Shown: one piece after another, positions 34,672-44,042 of the stretch
Layout of the letters: each line of letters begins with the position of its first letter
Position numbering within the stretch: the first letter of the stretch is position 1
Assembly: GCA_016927475.1 (NCBI GenBank)
Contig: JAFGMO010000026.1
Span: 1-50,291 of the forward strand
DNA: 50,291 bases
Source: Candidatus Aminicenantota bacterium
GTDB lineage: Bacteria > Acidobacteriota > Aminicenantia > Aminicenantales > Aminicenantaceae
Direction of reading: 5' to 3'
Position numbers and translations under genes: made by a program
The notes under the pieces: generated by a model
The model's input: only the letters and a program-made list of their open reading frames with translations
What the model was told of the DNA's origin: nothing
The model's database searches: none

Positions 34672-37317
34672 ATGTTCGATCTGGAAAAAGAAATCAAAAA
34701 ATGGAAAAAATCTTTGTATAAACATGAAGTGTTCGAGGATGGTTTGATCGCTGATCTCGAGCTTCACCTGCGTGACGTTTATAAAGAACAGAAGCTTGCA
34801 GGACTTGATGATGAGGACGCCTTTAAAAAAGCAATAAATCAGGTGGGTGATCCTGGAAGCATTGCTGGTGAATATAATAAAAACCGGGTTCTCTCTCTCA
34901 ACCGACGCTCACCTTTGCGCCTGTCCCGGTTTGTTCCGGCTCTTGCCTGGAACTACATCAAGGTCATTTTGCGTAAGATCAAACACCAGAAAAGTTATTC
35001 ATTCATCAATATCATGGGATTGGCCATCGGTATAGCCAGCTGCGTGCTAATCCTGTTATGGGTTCAGGATGAGCTTAGTTACGACAACTTTCATGAGAAG
35101 GCGGATCAAATTTATCGAGTCAATAAAATCTGGCGGAAAGGTGAAATCGCCCACTATGCTACGACACCCGCACCCCTTGCTCAAGCCTTGAAAGAAGAAT
35201 TTCCTGAGATAATCAATTCGACCCGATTTCAACCGGCAGCACAGATGATCGTCGCTCATGAGGAGACGACCTTTTATGAAAACAACGGAGCTTATGTCGA
35301 TCCATCTTATTTTGAAATGTTTGACTTCCCTTTTGCCAAAGGGGATAAAAAAACGGCTCTATCGAATCCCAGTTCTATCGTTATCACAGAAAACATGGCG
35401 GAAAAATATTTTGGAAAAGAAAACGCCATCGGAAAAACTCTAAAAATTAACAATCAGTATGACTTTGAAGTAACAGGAATTATGAAAAACTTTCCCCCTC
35501 AATCCCATATGCAGTTTGTCAATTTTCTCATTCCGTTTACACGCGTCAAGGAAATCCAGGGACGCGGTCAGGAAACCCATGTGGACTGGCATAATACAGC
35601 TTTTTATACCTATGTGCTTCTTCAAAAAAACATTCTCTATCAGGATGTTTCGAAGAAAATAGACGGGTATCTGAAAAAACATATTCCCGAGTCGACTTCT
35701 TCTTTATACTTACAGCCTCTCAAAAGGATTCACCTTCATTCAACGAACCTGAGGTTAAATATTGCGACCGGAAATATTACCAATGTCTATATATTCTCCG
35801 CAATGGCATTTTTTGTTTTGCTCATCGCCTGCATCAATTTTATGAATCTCTCAACGGCGCGCTCAGGAAGGCGCTCAAAAGAAATCGGAATGCGGAAAGT
35901 CATGGGAGCCGGCCGGGGAAATCTTGTGATACAATTTTTGGGTGAATCTTTGGTTTTATCTTTCTTTGCTTCCGTGATCGCACTAGCCGCAGTTTCTATG
36001 GTTTTGCCTTTTTTTAATACCCTATCGGGAAAAACCATTTCTTTAGAAGCGTTGTTGAATATAAATATTTTCTTAGGATTGATAGGTTTTGTGTTCCTCA
36101 CGGGGATACTGGCGGGCAGCTATCCTGCATTGTTTCTTTCGTCTTTTCAACCGGTAAAATCATTGAATGATTCTTACCATACCGGAATCAAAGGTGCCCT
36201 TTTCAGAAAGGTCCTTGTTGTATTCCAATTTTCACTCATGATTATTTTAATCATAGGGACGGTTGTTATTTACAATCAACTTAACTATATCCACAATTCC
36301 AAACTTGGGTTTGATAAGGAGAATCTGATTTTTTTGCCGATGAATAACGATGTCCGGATGAAGTATGAGCCCTTTAAAAATGATTTATTAAAAAACCCTG
36401 AAATATTAAATGTTACTGCTTCATCAAGTCCGCCGTTTTGGGGTACTGATATTGCAACTGAAGACGTGAGTTGGGAAGGCAAAATTCCTGATGAAGATTT
36501 TTTGATACGGGGTGTGGGTGTTGATTACGATTTCATCAAGACGTTTAAAATAAAGATGGCTGAAGGACGAGATTTTTCACAAAAATTCTCAACCGATCGG
36601 ACAAACTATATTCTTAACAGCAAGGCAGTAAAAGCTATGCAGCTGCAATCTCCTCTTGGCAAACAGCTTACTTTAATGGGCAATGCCGGTTCCATCATAG
36701 GAATTATCAATGATTATCATTTCAAACCTTTAAATACTTCATTGGAACCGCTGGTATTGAGATTATATGAAACCCAATGGCTTCGCTTTATTTATGTTAG
36801 GATCAAGCCGGGAAAGATTTCAGGAGCCCTAAAATATACGGAAAACCAATGGAAACAATTTTTCCCCAGTGTTCCCTTTCAATATGTTTTTGTGGACCAG
36901 GCTCTTGCTAGTATATACACAGCGTTAGATCGAACAGGCAGTCTGTTCAGGTATTTCACCTTTCTGGCTATCATCATTGCATGCTTCGGCCTTTTCGGAC
37001 TGTCTGCATACATCGCAGAACAGCGCACAAAGGAAATCGGGATTCGAAAAGTGCTGGGGGCCACCATTTCCAGCGTGACATTCTTGATTTCCAGGCAATT
37101 CATCAAATGGGTGATTTTGGCCAACCTTGCGGCCTGGCCTGCTGCTTATTTTGTTATGAAAGGATGGCTAAACAACTTTGCCTATCGAACGAGTCTCGGA
37201 TTAGATATTTTTATCCTTTCCGGATTGCTGGCACTTGTTATTGCTTTGCTGACTGTGAGTTTTCAATCCATAAAGGCGGCGTTAACCAATCCGGTAAACA
37301 ACCTGAGGTATGAGTGA
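34672..37317 (+). CDS. ADOP-type FtsX/MacB permease with permease prefix domain 1 (paralogue 2)
   Basis: An 881-residue permease whose N-terminus differs from the other three: residues 1-75 (FDLEKEIKKWKKSL...DLELHLRDVYKE...AFKKAINQVGDPGSIAGEYN) form the helical prefix type 1. TM1 is FINIMGLAIGIASCVLILL, then core 1, FtsX block 1 (RRSKEIGMRKVMGAGRGN), second-half TM (VLVVFQFSLMIILIIG), core 2 (IIGIINDYHF) and FtsX block 2 (QRTKEIGIRKVLGA), ending TNPVNNLRYE. The second ATG (34672) is chosen because AGGAGG lies four bases before it. The upstream PadR is reduced to 24 codons. Its stop overlaps an ATG that opens a hydrolase fragment. Confidence 0.88.
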   Translation: MFDLEKEIKKWKKSLYKHEVFEDGLIADLELHLRDVYKEQKLAGLDDEDAFKKAINQVGDPGSIAGEYNKNRVLSLNRRSPLRLSRFVPALAWNYIKVILRKIKHQKSYSFINIMGLAIGIASCVLILLWVQDELSYDNFHEKADQIYRVNKIWRKGEIAHYATTPAPLAQALKEEFPEIINSTRFQPAAQMIVAHEETTFYENNGAYVDPSYFEMFDFPFAKGDKKTALSNPSSIVITENMAEKYFGKENAIGKTLKINNQYDFEVTGIMKNFPPQSHMQFVNFLIPFTRVKEIQGRGQETHVDWHNTAFYTYVLLQKNILYQDVSKKIDGYLKKHIPESTSSLYLQPLKRIHLHSTNLRLNIATGNITNVYIFSAMAFFVLLIACINFMNLSTARSGRRSKEIGMRKVMGAGRGNLVIQFLGESLVLSFFASVIALAAVSMVLPFFNTLSGKTISLEALLNINIFLGLIGFVFLTGILAGSYPALFLSSFQPVKSLNDSYHTGIKGALFRKVLVVFQFSLMIILIIGTVVIYNQLNYIHNSKLGFDKENLIFLPMNNDVRMKYEPFKNDLLKNPEILNVTASSSPPFWGTDIATEDVSWEGKIPDEDFLIRGVGVDYDFIKTFKIKMAEGRDFSQKFSTDRTNYILNSKAVKAMQLQSPLGKQLTLMGNAGSIIGIINDYHFKPLNTSLEPLVLRLYETQWLRFIYVRIKPGKISGALKYTENQWKQFFPSVPFQYVFVDQALASIYTALDRTGSLFRYFTFLAIIIACFGLFGLSAYIAEQRTKEIGIRKVLGATISSVTFLISRQFIKWVILANLAAWPAAYFVMKGWLNNFAYRTSLGLDIFILSGLLALVIALLTVSFQSIKAALTNPVNNLRYE

Positions 37318-37597
37318 GCAGTATTTATCAGACACTCGCGAGCTCATTTTAATGCTCAGAAATCGCTTTTCAAAGGATAGAATATATCTGCTGGGGCACT
37401 CCTGGGGAAGCATCCTCGGATTTTACACCGCCTTCCGGCATCCGGAGTATCTCCATGCTTATATCGGAATGGGCCAGGTGGCAAACTCCCAAGAAGGCAA
37501 GACGATCTCCTATCGTTACACCTTCGAGAAGGCCAATGAAGCGGGAAATGAGCAGGGTGACGGTCCGGGACTGTCTGACCCACCGTGTAGGATGTGA
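37310..37597 (+). pseudogene. Alpha/beta hydrolase fragment
   Basis: Starting at an ATG overlapping the permease stop, about 82 codons encode the central part of an alpha/beta hydrolase: YLSDTRELILMLRNRF, then IYLLGHSWGSILGFYTAFRHPEY with the nucleophile Ser31 and YIGMGQV. The N-terminal strands, the Asp and the His of the triad are absent. At about 37556 similarity passes abruptly to a different protein in another frame. It is a piece joined between two other genes by deletions. Confidence 0.68.
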
Positions 37598-38705
37598 GCC
37601 TCTCATCATGCCCTGGATACTAACGGATTTTAATAGAGATGAACTTATTCGGCGTTACCGGCACGCCAGGTCCTTGTATGGCTTCCGCTCGACATTTGAC
37701 TACAATAACACCATGTTTATTGTGGCCGGACAGATCATCCCCGCCGTAACCGGGAAAAGCTGGGATGAGTTTGTAAGGGAGAGGATATTCGATCCTTTGG
37801 GAATGACATCCAGCAGCACAAACATCAAAGATTTTCCGGAGAGCGCCAACCTGGCCTGTCCGCATGAGATCATCGACGGCAGAATCCGGCCCATCCCCTG
37901 GCAAGATCTTGATGGAATCGGGCCCGCCGGGTCGATCAACTCGAATGTTTCGGACATGGTCCGGTGGCTGCGGTTTCAGCTGGGAAAGGGACAAATCGAC
38001 GGGAAGCGCCTTTTAAGCCCTAAAACTTTCAAGGAGATGCATTCTCCGCAGCAGATCATAAAATCGATCAGCAGGTGGGGAGGAGCCAGTCCTGAAGTTT
38101 GTTTTTACGTGATTTCCCTTGCCCCGTCCCGTTTTTTAAGCTACGGACTGGCCTGGTTCGTGCAGGAGTACAGAGGGAAGATGCTCGTTCATCACGGAGG
38201 CGATGGGGAAGGAATGCGCTGTCAGGTTGGCATGATACCGGAAATGAACCTGGGTGTGGTTATTTTATCCAACCTGCACCCGGCCACCCTGGCGGAAGCG
38301 CTCCTTTACCGAATTTTTGATTCTTTTATCGGCGGGGAGGCCCGGGACTGGAGCGGGGAAGTTTTGGCTTCGGTCAAGGCATACCGGGCAAAAATGGCCA
38401 CGGCTCAAAAAAATCATGCGGCCGCGCCGGTAAAAAAAGCACCCCCTTCGCTCGCCTTGGATAAATACGCCGGTGTCTATGAGAACGACCTCTACGGCCG
38501 GGCCGAGGTGACCTGTGAGCAGGGAAAGTTAATGATCCGTTTGGGCCGGATCCGGTCTCGTTTAGAGCATTTACGATCAGAGACCTTCAGAATCGCTGAG
38601 CCAATCATCTATGTCGGCAGAATGCCCGTCACTTTTTCCTGGAGCACCGAAGGAAAGCCTGAATCTTTAAATGTGCTGGGAATCCTGACCTTCACACGCA
38701 AATAA
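37557..38705 (+). pseudogene. Beta-lactamase-fold serine hydrolase lacking its N-terminus, with DUF3471-like C-terminal domain
   Basis: The frame encodes VTVRDCLTHRVG, the YxN motif (FDYNNTMFIVAG), ERIFDPLGMTSSST, the third motif HHGGDGEG and then VVILSNLHP, i.e. a class C beta-lactamase/penicillin-binding-like hydrolase. The first ~130 residues, including the S-x-x-K nucleophile, are missing; instead the frame runs back into the hydrolase fragment. A DUF3471-like beta domain (LDKYAGVYENDLYGRAEV...) closes the protein. Without the nucleophile it cannot act as an enzyme. An open reading frame of 416 codons exists from 37455, but its first 34 codons are out-of-frame hydrolase sequence. Confidence 0.75.
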
Positions 38706-38879
38706 TGTAGATCTGATTTCTTAATTTTGTATGAGGTCAGAACTTCGAAAACAACTCAAAAAACAGGTTAATATAAGCCGGCCAAGCTGTTTTTTTTAGA
38801 ACATGTGCGGATGACCTTGTGAAATATTGAATATAATACAGGCAAAACTTTTTTTCTTGTTTAAACGTATATATAATTA

Positions 38880-38894
38880 TACTGAATTTCAGTA
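38880..38894. promoter_or_regulatory. 15-bp palindrome upstream of PadR (probable operator)
   Basis: TACTGAA-T-TTCAGTA is a perfect odd-centred palindrome 17 bases before the PadR ATG. A TATAAT (38872-38877) lies just upstream, so binding would block transcription start. It has the same length and same AATTT centre as the palindrome before the 46481 stub. Confidence 0.55.
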
Positions 38895-38911
38895 AAAAAA
38901 TAAGGAACACG

Positions 38912-39232
38912 ATGAAAGAACTGACAAAAATCGAAGAAATCCTCTTATTGACCATATGGCGGCTGAAAGACGAAGCCTACGGCGTCGGCATCCGAAAGTA
39001 TGTTTCCAGGATCATCGAGAAGGAATTCACATACGGAAACCTCTACAGCGCACTAAGCCAACTGACCAAAAAAAAATACGTCAAAAAAACCCTGGGGGAC
39101 CCGACACCTGACAGACGAGGCCGGAGAAAGATCTATTACTCCCTCTCTCCTGCCGGATTGAATGCCTTGAAGGACGCCCGCAAGATGAATCAAAAAATGT
39201 GGGAAGGAATATCCGAATATGCATTCGATTGA
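38912..39232 (+). CDS. PadR-family transcriptional regulator of the permease operon
   Basis: A 106-residue PadR protein: MKELTKIEEILLLTIWRLKDEAYGV, recognition region FTYGNLYSALSQLTKK, then KYVKKTLGDPTPDRRGRRKIYYSLSPAGLNAL. It is closely similar to the 21533 protein and of the same length, and its first residues match the 46481 stub. The ribosome site is AAGGAACACG. The gene ends 11 bases before the permease start, so one transcript is likely. It probably represses the permease and itself through the palindrome at 38880. Confidence 0.88.
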   Translation: MKELTKIEEILLLTIWRLKDEAYGVGIRKYVSRIIEKEFTYGNLYSALSQLTKKKYVKKTLGDPTPDRRGRRKIYYSLSPAGLNALKDARKMNQKMWEGISEYAFD

Positions 39233-39243
39233 AGGATAGAACA

Positions 39244-41865
39244 ATGCCGCCACGCAAATCCCATCCACCACGCATAGCTGGATGGATCCTTAAATACACG
39301 GCCAGGTATGAGGAAAACTTTGCTCTTTTCGGAGACTTCGATGAGGAATTTCAAGAAATCGCCCGCACAAAAGGCACCTTTTTCGCCCGGCTGTGGTATT
39401 GGCGGCAGTGCATCTGTTCTCTACCGGTATTTACCAGAGATTTTTTCTATTGGAGATTCATCATGCTAAAAAATTATCTAAAAATCGCCTTGCGGAGTTT
39501 GAAAAAGCACAAAGGTTATTCTTTTATCAACATTTCCGGTCTGGCCATCGGCATGGCGGTCTGCATGCTGATCTTTCTGTGGGTTCTGAATGAGGTGAGT
39601 TATGACCGGTTTCATGAAAAAGCGGATCGTATCTGCCGGATTACGATGGATTTCAAAATCGGCTCCGCACTGCACACTCCCGTGTGCATAACCGCAGCGG
39701 GTCCCGCTCTCGTTGACGATTTTGCGGAAGTCGTCACCGCTGCAAGGATGGATCGTCCGCGCAGAGTGACCGTTAAATATGAGGATAAAACATTCCAGGA
39801 GGAAAACGTTGGGACTGCCGAAAACACCCTATTCGACATATTCAGTTTCCCTTTTGTCAGCGGCGATCCGAAAACAGCACTCGAAGCTCCCTATACGGTG
39901 GTGATCACGGAAAGCACGGCCAGGAAATACTTCGGCGACGAAAATCCTCTCGGCAAGATACTCCGCATCAACGATGAAAAAGATTTCAGCGTGACGGGCG
40001 TCATCAAGGATATTCCGCCGAATTCCCATCTCCAATTCAGCATGCTCCGTTCCTTCCAAACCTTGAAAGCGGAGAAGAGTGTCAGAGACAACCAGTGGTT
40101 CGATCTCCGGTTTTACACCTATCTCCTCCTCGACGAACATAACGATCCCGGACTTCTCGAGCAAAAACTTCCTGAATTCATCGATAAACACATTGGAAAA
40201 GCACTGAATGCCGCTGGAGGTTCTGCACAGATATTCCTTCAACCTTTAAAAAGGATTCACCTGTATTCGGATTTCGAACGCGACATATCGGCCAACAGCG
40301 ATATCACCTATGTCTATCTTTTTGCAGGAATCGCCATATTTATTTTGCTTATTGCCGGAATCAATTTTATCAATCTTTCCACAGCCCGCTCAACAAAACG
40401 GGCCCAGGAAGTGGGCATGCGGAAAACCATGGGGGCCGTGCGAAGCCGTTTGATCGGGCAGTTTCTTGGGGAATCCATGATCCACAGCATACTCGCCATG
40501 GTACTGGCAGTCATGCTTATCCTGCTGCTTCTTCCGCTTTTCAACTCCATCATCGGCGGCCAACTAAGCCTGAATTTCATCCAAATCCCCTGGCTGTTTG
40601 CCGCATTTCTGGGCATGGCACTCATCGTCGGTTTGCTTGCAGGAATCTACCCCGCATTCATCCTATCTTCTTTTCTCCCGGGTCATGTCTTGAAAGGATC
40701 TTTTAAAGCCGGGGGATCGCATTCCAGGCTTCGAAAAATCCTTGTAGTCTTTCAGTTTTCCATATCCATTGCTTTGATCGCCGCCACCATCATCGTCACC
40801 AGCCAGATTCTCTTCATGAAAAACAAAGAGCTGGGTTTCAACAAGGAACACGTTGTTGTCATTCCTCAAATAAGCGAGAGCATTCGAAAATCCTACCGTC
40901 CGATCCGGAGCGAACTGCTGAGTCTCTCAGGAGTCATCGATGTCGGTGCTTCAGACATTGTGCCGAGCAGAGGGCAGCTTATCGCTCCTTTTCTTCCTGA
41001 GGGTTTTACTGATGACCAGGTAATGACCATGGATTATATTGATGTGGACGCTCATTACATTCCCACGATGGGCATGAAGATCATCGCGGGGAGGAATTTT
41101 TCCGATGATTTGGCCACCGATCCTGATGAATCTGTGCTTATTAATGAAACAGCCGCCAAAAAAATCGGCTGGGAGAATGCTGTGGGAAAAAGATTCATTT
41201 TCCGGCCGCCGCCGAACAGTGGAGGTAAAACATTCTATGTGTCCGTCATAGGCGTTGTGAAGGATTTCCACATGCAGTCTCTCCGCGAGAAGATCGAACC
41301 TCTCATCATATTCTACGATGAGGACAGCCTTTCGACCCTGTCCATCCGCATCGCTCCGGATAACATCCCCCATACCATGGGCCTCTTGAAGAAAAAATGG
41401 AAGGAGCTGGATCCCAACAGGCCTTTTCAGTTCCTGTTTCTGGATGACTCTTTCGACAGCCTCTACAGGAGTGAAGAAAGTCTGAAGACGATTACTTTCT
41501 GTTTCAGTTTCCTCGCCGTGCTGATCGGCTGTTTGGGTCTCTTCGGTATGGCATCCTTCACAGCGGAACAACGCACCAAAGAAATCGGCATCCGTAAGGT
41601 ATTGGGAGCGTCCATTCCCGGAATTGTCCGCCTCCTGGCGAAAGAGTTTATGCTGCTTGTGGTTTTTGCCAACTTGATCGCATTGCCTTTGGCCTTTTTT
41701 GTCATGAATCGCTGGCTGCAGAGTTTCGCTTACCGCATGAGCATCCATGCTTTGGTATTCGTTCTACCAGCCGCGCTCTCCTTATTTATCGCCCTGATCA
41801 CGGTGAGCTTCCAAGCCTTCCGGGCAGCTTTTGCCAATCCTGTGGATTCTCTCCGTTATGAATGA
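39244..41865 (+). CDS. ADOP-type FtsX/MacB permease with permease prefix domain 2 (paralogue 3)
   Basis: An 873-residue permease. The prefix 2 domain (PPRIAGWILKYTARYEENFALFGDFDEEFQEIA...LWYWRQCI) occupies about 1-75, then TM1 (INISGLAIGMAVCMLIFLW), core 1, FtsX block 1 (RAQEVGMRKTMGAVRSRLIGQFLGESM), second-half TM (VVFQFSISIALIAATIIV), core 2 (VIGVVKDFHM) and FtsX block 2 (QRTKEIGIRKVLGASIPG), ending ANPVDSLRYE. The ATG at 39244 sits after AAGGA and begins the conserved prefix. With the PadR gene it forms the most complete and typical regulator/permease operon in the window. The exported substrate is unknown. Confidence 0.9.
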   Translation: MPPRKSHPPRIAGWILKYTARYEENFALFGDFDEEFQEIARTKGTFFARLWYWRQCICSLPVFTRDFFYWRFIMLKNYLKIALRSLKKHKGYSFINISGLAIGMAVCMLIFLWVLNEVSYDRFHEKADRICRITMDFKIGSALHTPVCITAAGPALVDDFAEVVTAARMDRPRRVTVKYEDKTFQEENVGTAENTLFDIFSFPFVSGDPKTALEAPYTVVITESTARKYFGDENPLGKILRINDEKDFSVTGVIKDIPPNSHLQFSMLRSFQTLKAEKSVRDNQWFDLRFYTYLLLDEHNDPGLLEQKLPEFIDKHIGKALNAAGGSAQIFLQPLKRIHLYSDFERDISANSDITYVYLFAGIAIFILLIAGINFINLSTARSTKRAQEVGMRKTMGAVRSRLIGQFLGESMIHSILAMVLAVMLILLLLPLFNSIIGGQLSLNFIQIPWLFAAFLGMALIVGLLAGIYPAFILSSFLPGHVLKGSFKAGGSHSRLRKILVVFQFSISIALIAATIIVTSQILFMKNKELGFNKEHVVVIPQISESIRKSYRPIRSELLSLSGVIDVGASDIVPSRGQLIAPFLPEGFTDDQVMTMDYIDVDAHYIPTMGMKIIAGRNFSDDLATDPDESVLINETAAKKIGWENAVGKRFIFRPPPNSGGKTFYVSVIGVVKDFHMQSLREKIEPLIIFYDEDSLSTLSIRIAPDNIPHTMGLLKKKWKELDPNRPFQFLFLDDSFDSLYRSEESLKTITFCFSFLAVLIGCLGLFGMASFTAEQRTKEIGIRKVLGASIPGIVRLLAKEFMLLVVFANLIALPLAFFVMNRWLQSFAYRMSIHALVFVLPAALSLFIALITVSFQAFRAAFANPVDSLRYE

Positions 41866-42004
41866 AAAGACTTTCGTTTTTTGGAAATAATATGATATAA
41901 AAACACGTTATGAGAGAATAAAGAGGATAAAGACCTTAACCACCCCATGGTTTAAAAACCCCTTTCATTTTTTTGGTCCCAATAACCAAATCCATGGAGA
42001 AAAA

Positions 42005-42694
42005 ATGGTCCATCCATTTATAAAATTCAATCATGTCAGTTTTTCCTACGGTACCTCCGCAAAGCCTCTCATCGAAAATCTGACTTTACATCTCAGCCGG
42101 GGGTGGACCGGTTTGGTTGGGGCCAATGGGTGTGGCAAGACGACCTTTATAAAACTGGCTGCCGGTGAACTGACTCCCATTTTCGGCCATATCCAGATAC
42201 CCGGACATTCGGTTTATTGTCCCCAAAGGACCGATGATATACCTGAAAAGGCTGCGGAATTTTTTGCCAGCAACCTGAGATCGGCAAAAATATTAAGCGA
42301 GCGTTTGAAACTTGATTTCAGTTGGTTGAACGCCTGGTCCCATATATCCCACGGTATGCGCAAACGGCTTCAGACAGCAATAGCCCTCTGGCAGGAACCG
42401 GACGTGCTGGCGCTGGATGAACCGTTCAATCACCTGGATCTCCCTTCAATCATCTGCCTTGAAAATGCCCTGATGAATTGCCTCTGCTCATTGTTCCTGG
42501 CCAGCCATGACCGGGTATTCCTTAAAAAATTGACCGCTATCAATTGGCAGATCCAATGCCAATACGACGGTTCCTTCCAACTAACTATCGCCAAATTTTT
42601 GCTCCTGTCTTCAATTTCGGTTAAAGCAACTAAAATTAACCGGTTTATCATTGGTTATATAAAAATTTTGACATCAAACAGTCCTTTATTATAA
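42005..42694 (+). pseudogene. ABC-F-type ATPase reduced to one domain
   Basis: The 229 residues contain one nucleotide-binding domain: Walker A GANGCGKTT (39-47), Q-loop region YCPQRTDD, a degenerate signature SHGMRKRLQ (115-123), Walker B VLALDEPFNHLD (134-145) and H-loop ASHDRVFL (166-173). FNHLD next to Walker B and the SHD switch are typical of ABC-F translation factors or resistance proteins, which carry two such domains in ~520 residues. After LTAINWQI the sequence degenerates and no linker or second domain follows. A good start with ATGGAGAAAAA upstream remains. It is a truncated gene; function is doubtful. Confidence 0.68.
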
Positions 42695-42764
42695 GTTTAT
42701 TTAATCCTAGAGAATACATTCCACAAGCTATGGACCAAAAAAACCAAAAAAATGGAGGCAAAAC

Positions 42765-43994
42765 ATGAAAATCCTGGTTTTAGGAGCATCGGGAAAAATC
42801 GGTTCCGCAGTGGCCTATGACCTGGCCCAGGACCCCGAGGTCGAAAGGATCGGGATTGTCGGCCGGCACCGCAAAACCCTAGAAGCTGTTAAAAAGAAGG
42901 TGGGCGGCCGAAAACTTTTCATTCATGAGCTCGACATCAACCGAAAGAAAGATGTCATCGCCCTCATGAAAAAATATGATGTCGGCGTATGCGCACTCCC
43001 CGACCGGAAAACAAGTTACAAGGTTCTTCAGTACTCTATTGAAGCCGGCCTCGACAGCCTGGACGCTCTCGAGGAATTCCACCGCACACCCGATCTTTTC
43101 GAAATCGAGGGTCTGGAGCTTCCCAAGGGACTCAAGCTCCTTGAGTTCGGCGAATGGCTCCACCAAAAAGCCGTGGAAAACGGTGTCACTTTCGTCGACG
43201 GTATGGGCTTCGCACCAGGCATCAGCAACATCACCTGCGGCGAAGGCATACGCAAGCTCGATAAAACGGAAAAAGTCATAGCCCGTGTCGGCGGAATTCC
43301 TTCCAAGGAAGCCTCAGAGAGGCATCCCCTTAGGTACATGATCACCTGGGCCTTCTGGCATGTCCTCAGAGAATATATGATCAAGCTCAACGTTATCCAG
43401 AACGGCCGTGTGGTCGAGGTGGAGGCTGGAACAGGATACGAGGAATTCCGTTTCAATCAATTCGGCAAGGACGAGAAGCTTACCTGTGCCATAACACCGG
43501 GGATGCCGAGCTTTATGTTCACCAGGCCCACACTGAAGGAATTCGCAGAAAAAACGGTCCGCTGGCCGGGTCATTGGCAGGGAGTCTATACTTTAAAGGA
43601 ATGCGGTTTGCTTGATATCGAACCGGTCGAGTTCAAAGGACGAAAGATTATCCCCCGGGAATTTGTGTCTTCGGTCATCACTCCCAAGCTGCTGCCTCAG
43701 AAGGGTGAAACAGATGTCTGTGTCATGTACAATACGGTTGAAGGACGTAAGAACGGAAAGAAGACAAGAATCGAATACTTCATGTGGGATGAGGCGGACA
43801 AAAAAACGGGACATTCATCGATGATGCGGGTGACCGGATATCCCATGGCCATCACGGCCAAAATGATGGCAAAAGGCATGATTCAGGGGAAGGGAATCGT
43901 GGCTCCTGAAGACGCAATTCAAAGCGAACTCTATGGTTATTTCATGAAAGAGCTGAAAAAGAGGAATATTAAAATCCTTGAGGTAGTATCTTAA
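42765..43994 (+). CDS. Saccharopine dehydrogenase-like NAD(P)-binding enzyme
   Basis: A 409-residue cytosolic oxidoreductase. The Rossmann motif GASGKIGSAVA lies at 7-17 and a second-strand end GRHRKT suggests NADP preference. The C-terminal saccharopine-dehydrogenase domain (VDGMGFAPGISNITCGEG from about 144) is typical of enzymes that form or cleave a C-N bond between an amino acid and a keto acid or semialdehyde (saccharopine, carboxynorspermidine). It starts an operon: the PurL-like gene follows after 48 bases and the PurM-like gene 13 bases later, all with good ribosome sites (GGAGG here). It is intact and of normal length. Confidence 0.82.
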   Translation: MKILVLGASGKIGSAVAYDLAQDPEVERIGIVGRHRKTLEAVKKKVGGRKLFIHELDINRKKDVIALMKKYDVGVCALPDRKTSYKVLQYSIEAGLDSLDALEEFHRTPDLFEIEGLELPKGLKLLEFGEWLHQKAVENGVTFVDGMGFAPGISNITCGEGIRKLDKTEKVIARVGGIPSKEASERHPLRYMITWAFWHVLREYMIKLNVIQNGRVVEVEAGTGYEEFRFNQFGKDEKLTCAITPGMPSFMFTRPTLKEFAEKTVRWPGHWQGVYTLKECGLLDIEPVEFKGRKIIPREFVSSVITPKLLPQKGETDVCVMYNTVEGRKNGKKTRIEYFMWDEADKKTGHSSMMRVTGYPMAITAKMMAKGMIQGKGIVAPEDAIQSELYGYFMKELKKRNIKILEVVS

Positions 43995-44042
43995 ATCTGA
44001 TCGATTTCAAATATATAATCATGATTTTCAGGAGGGCTGAAA

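Noticed and set aside
43028..43456. Long minus-strand open frames opposite the dehydrogenase and PurL/PurM-like genes
   Set aside because: They are antisense shadows in well-conserved coding sequence, without ribosome sites or recognisable domains.
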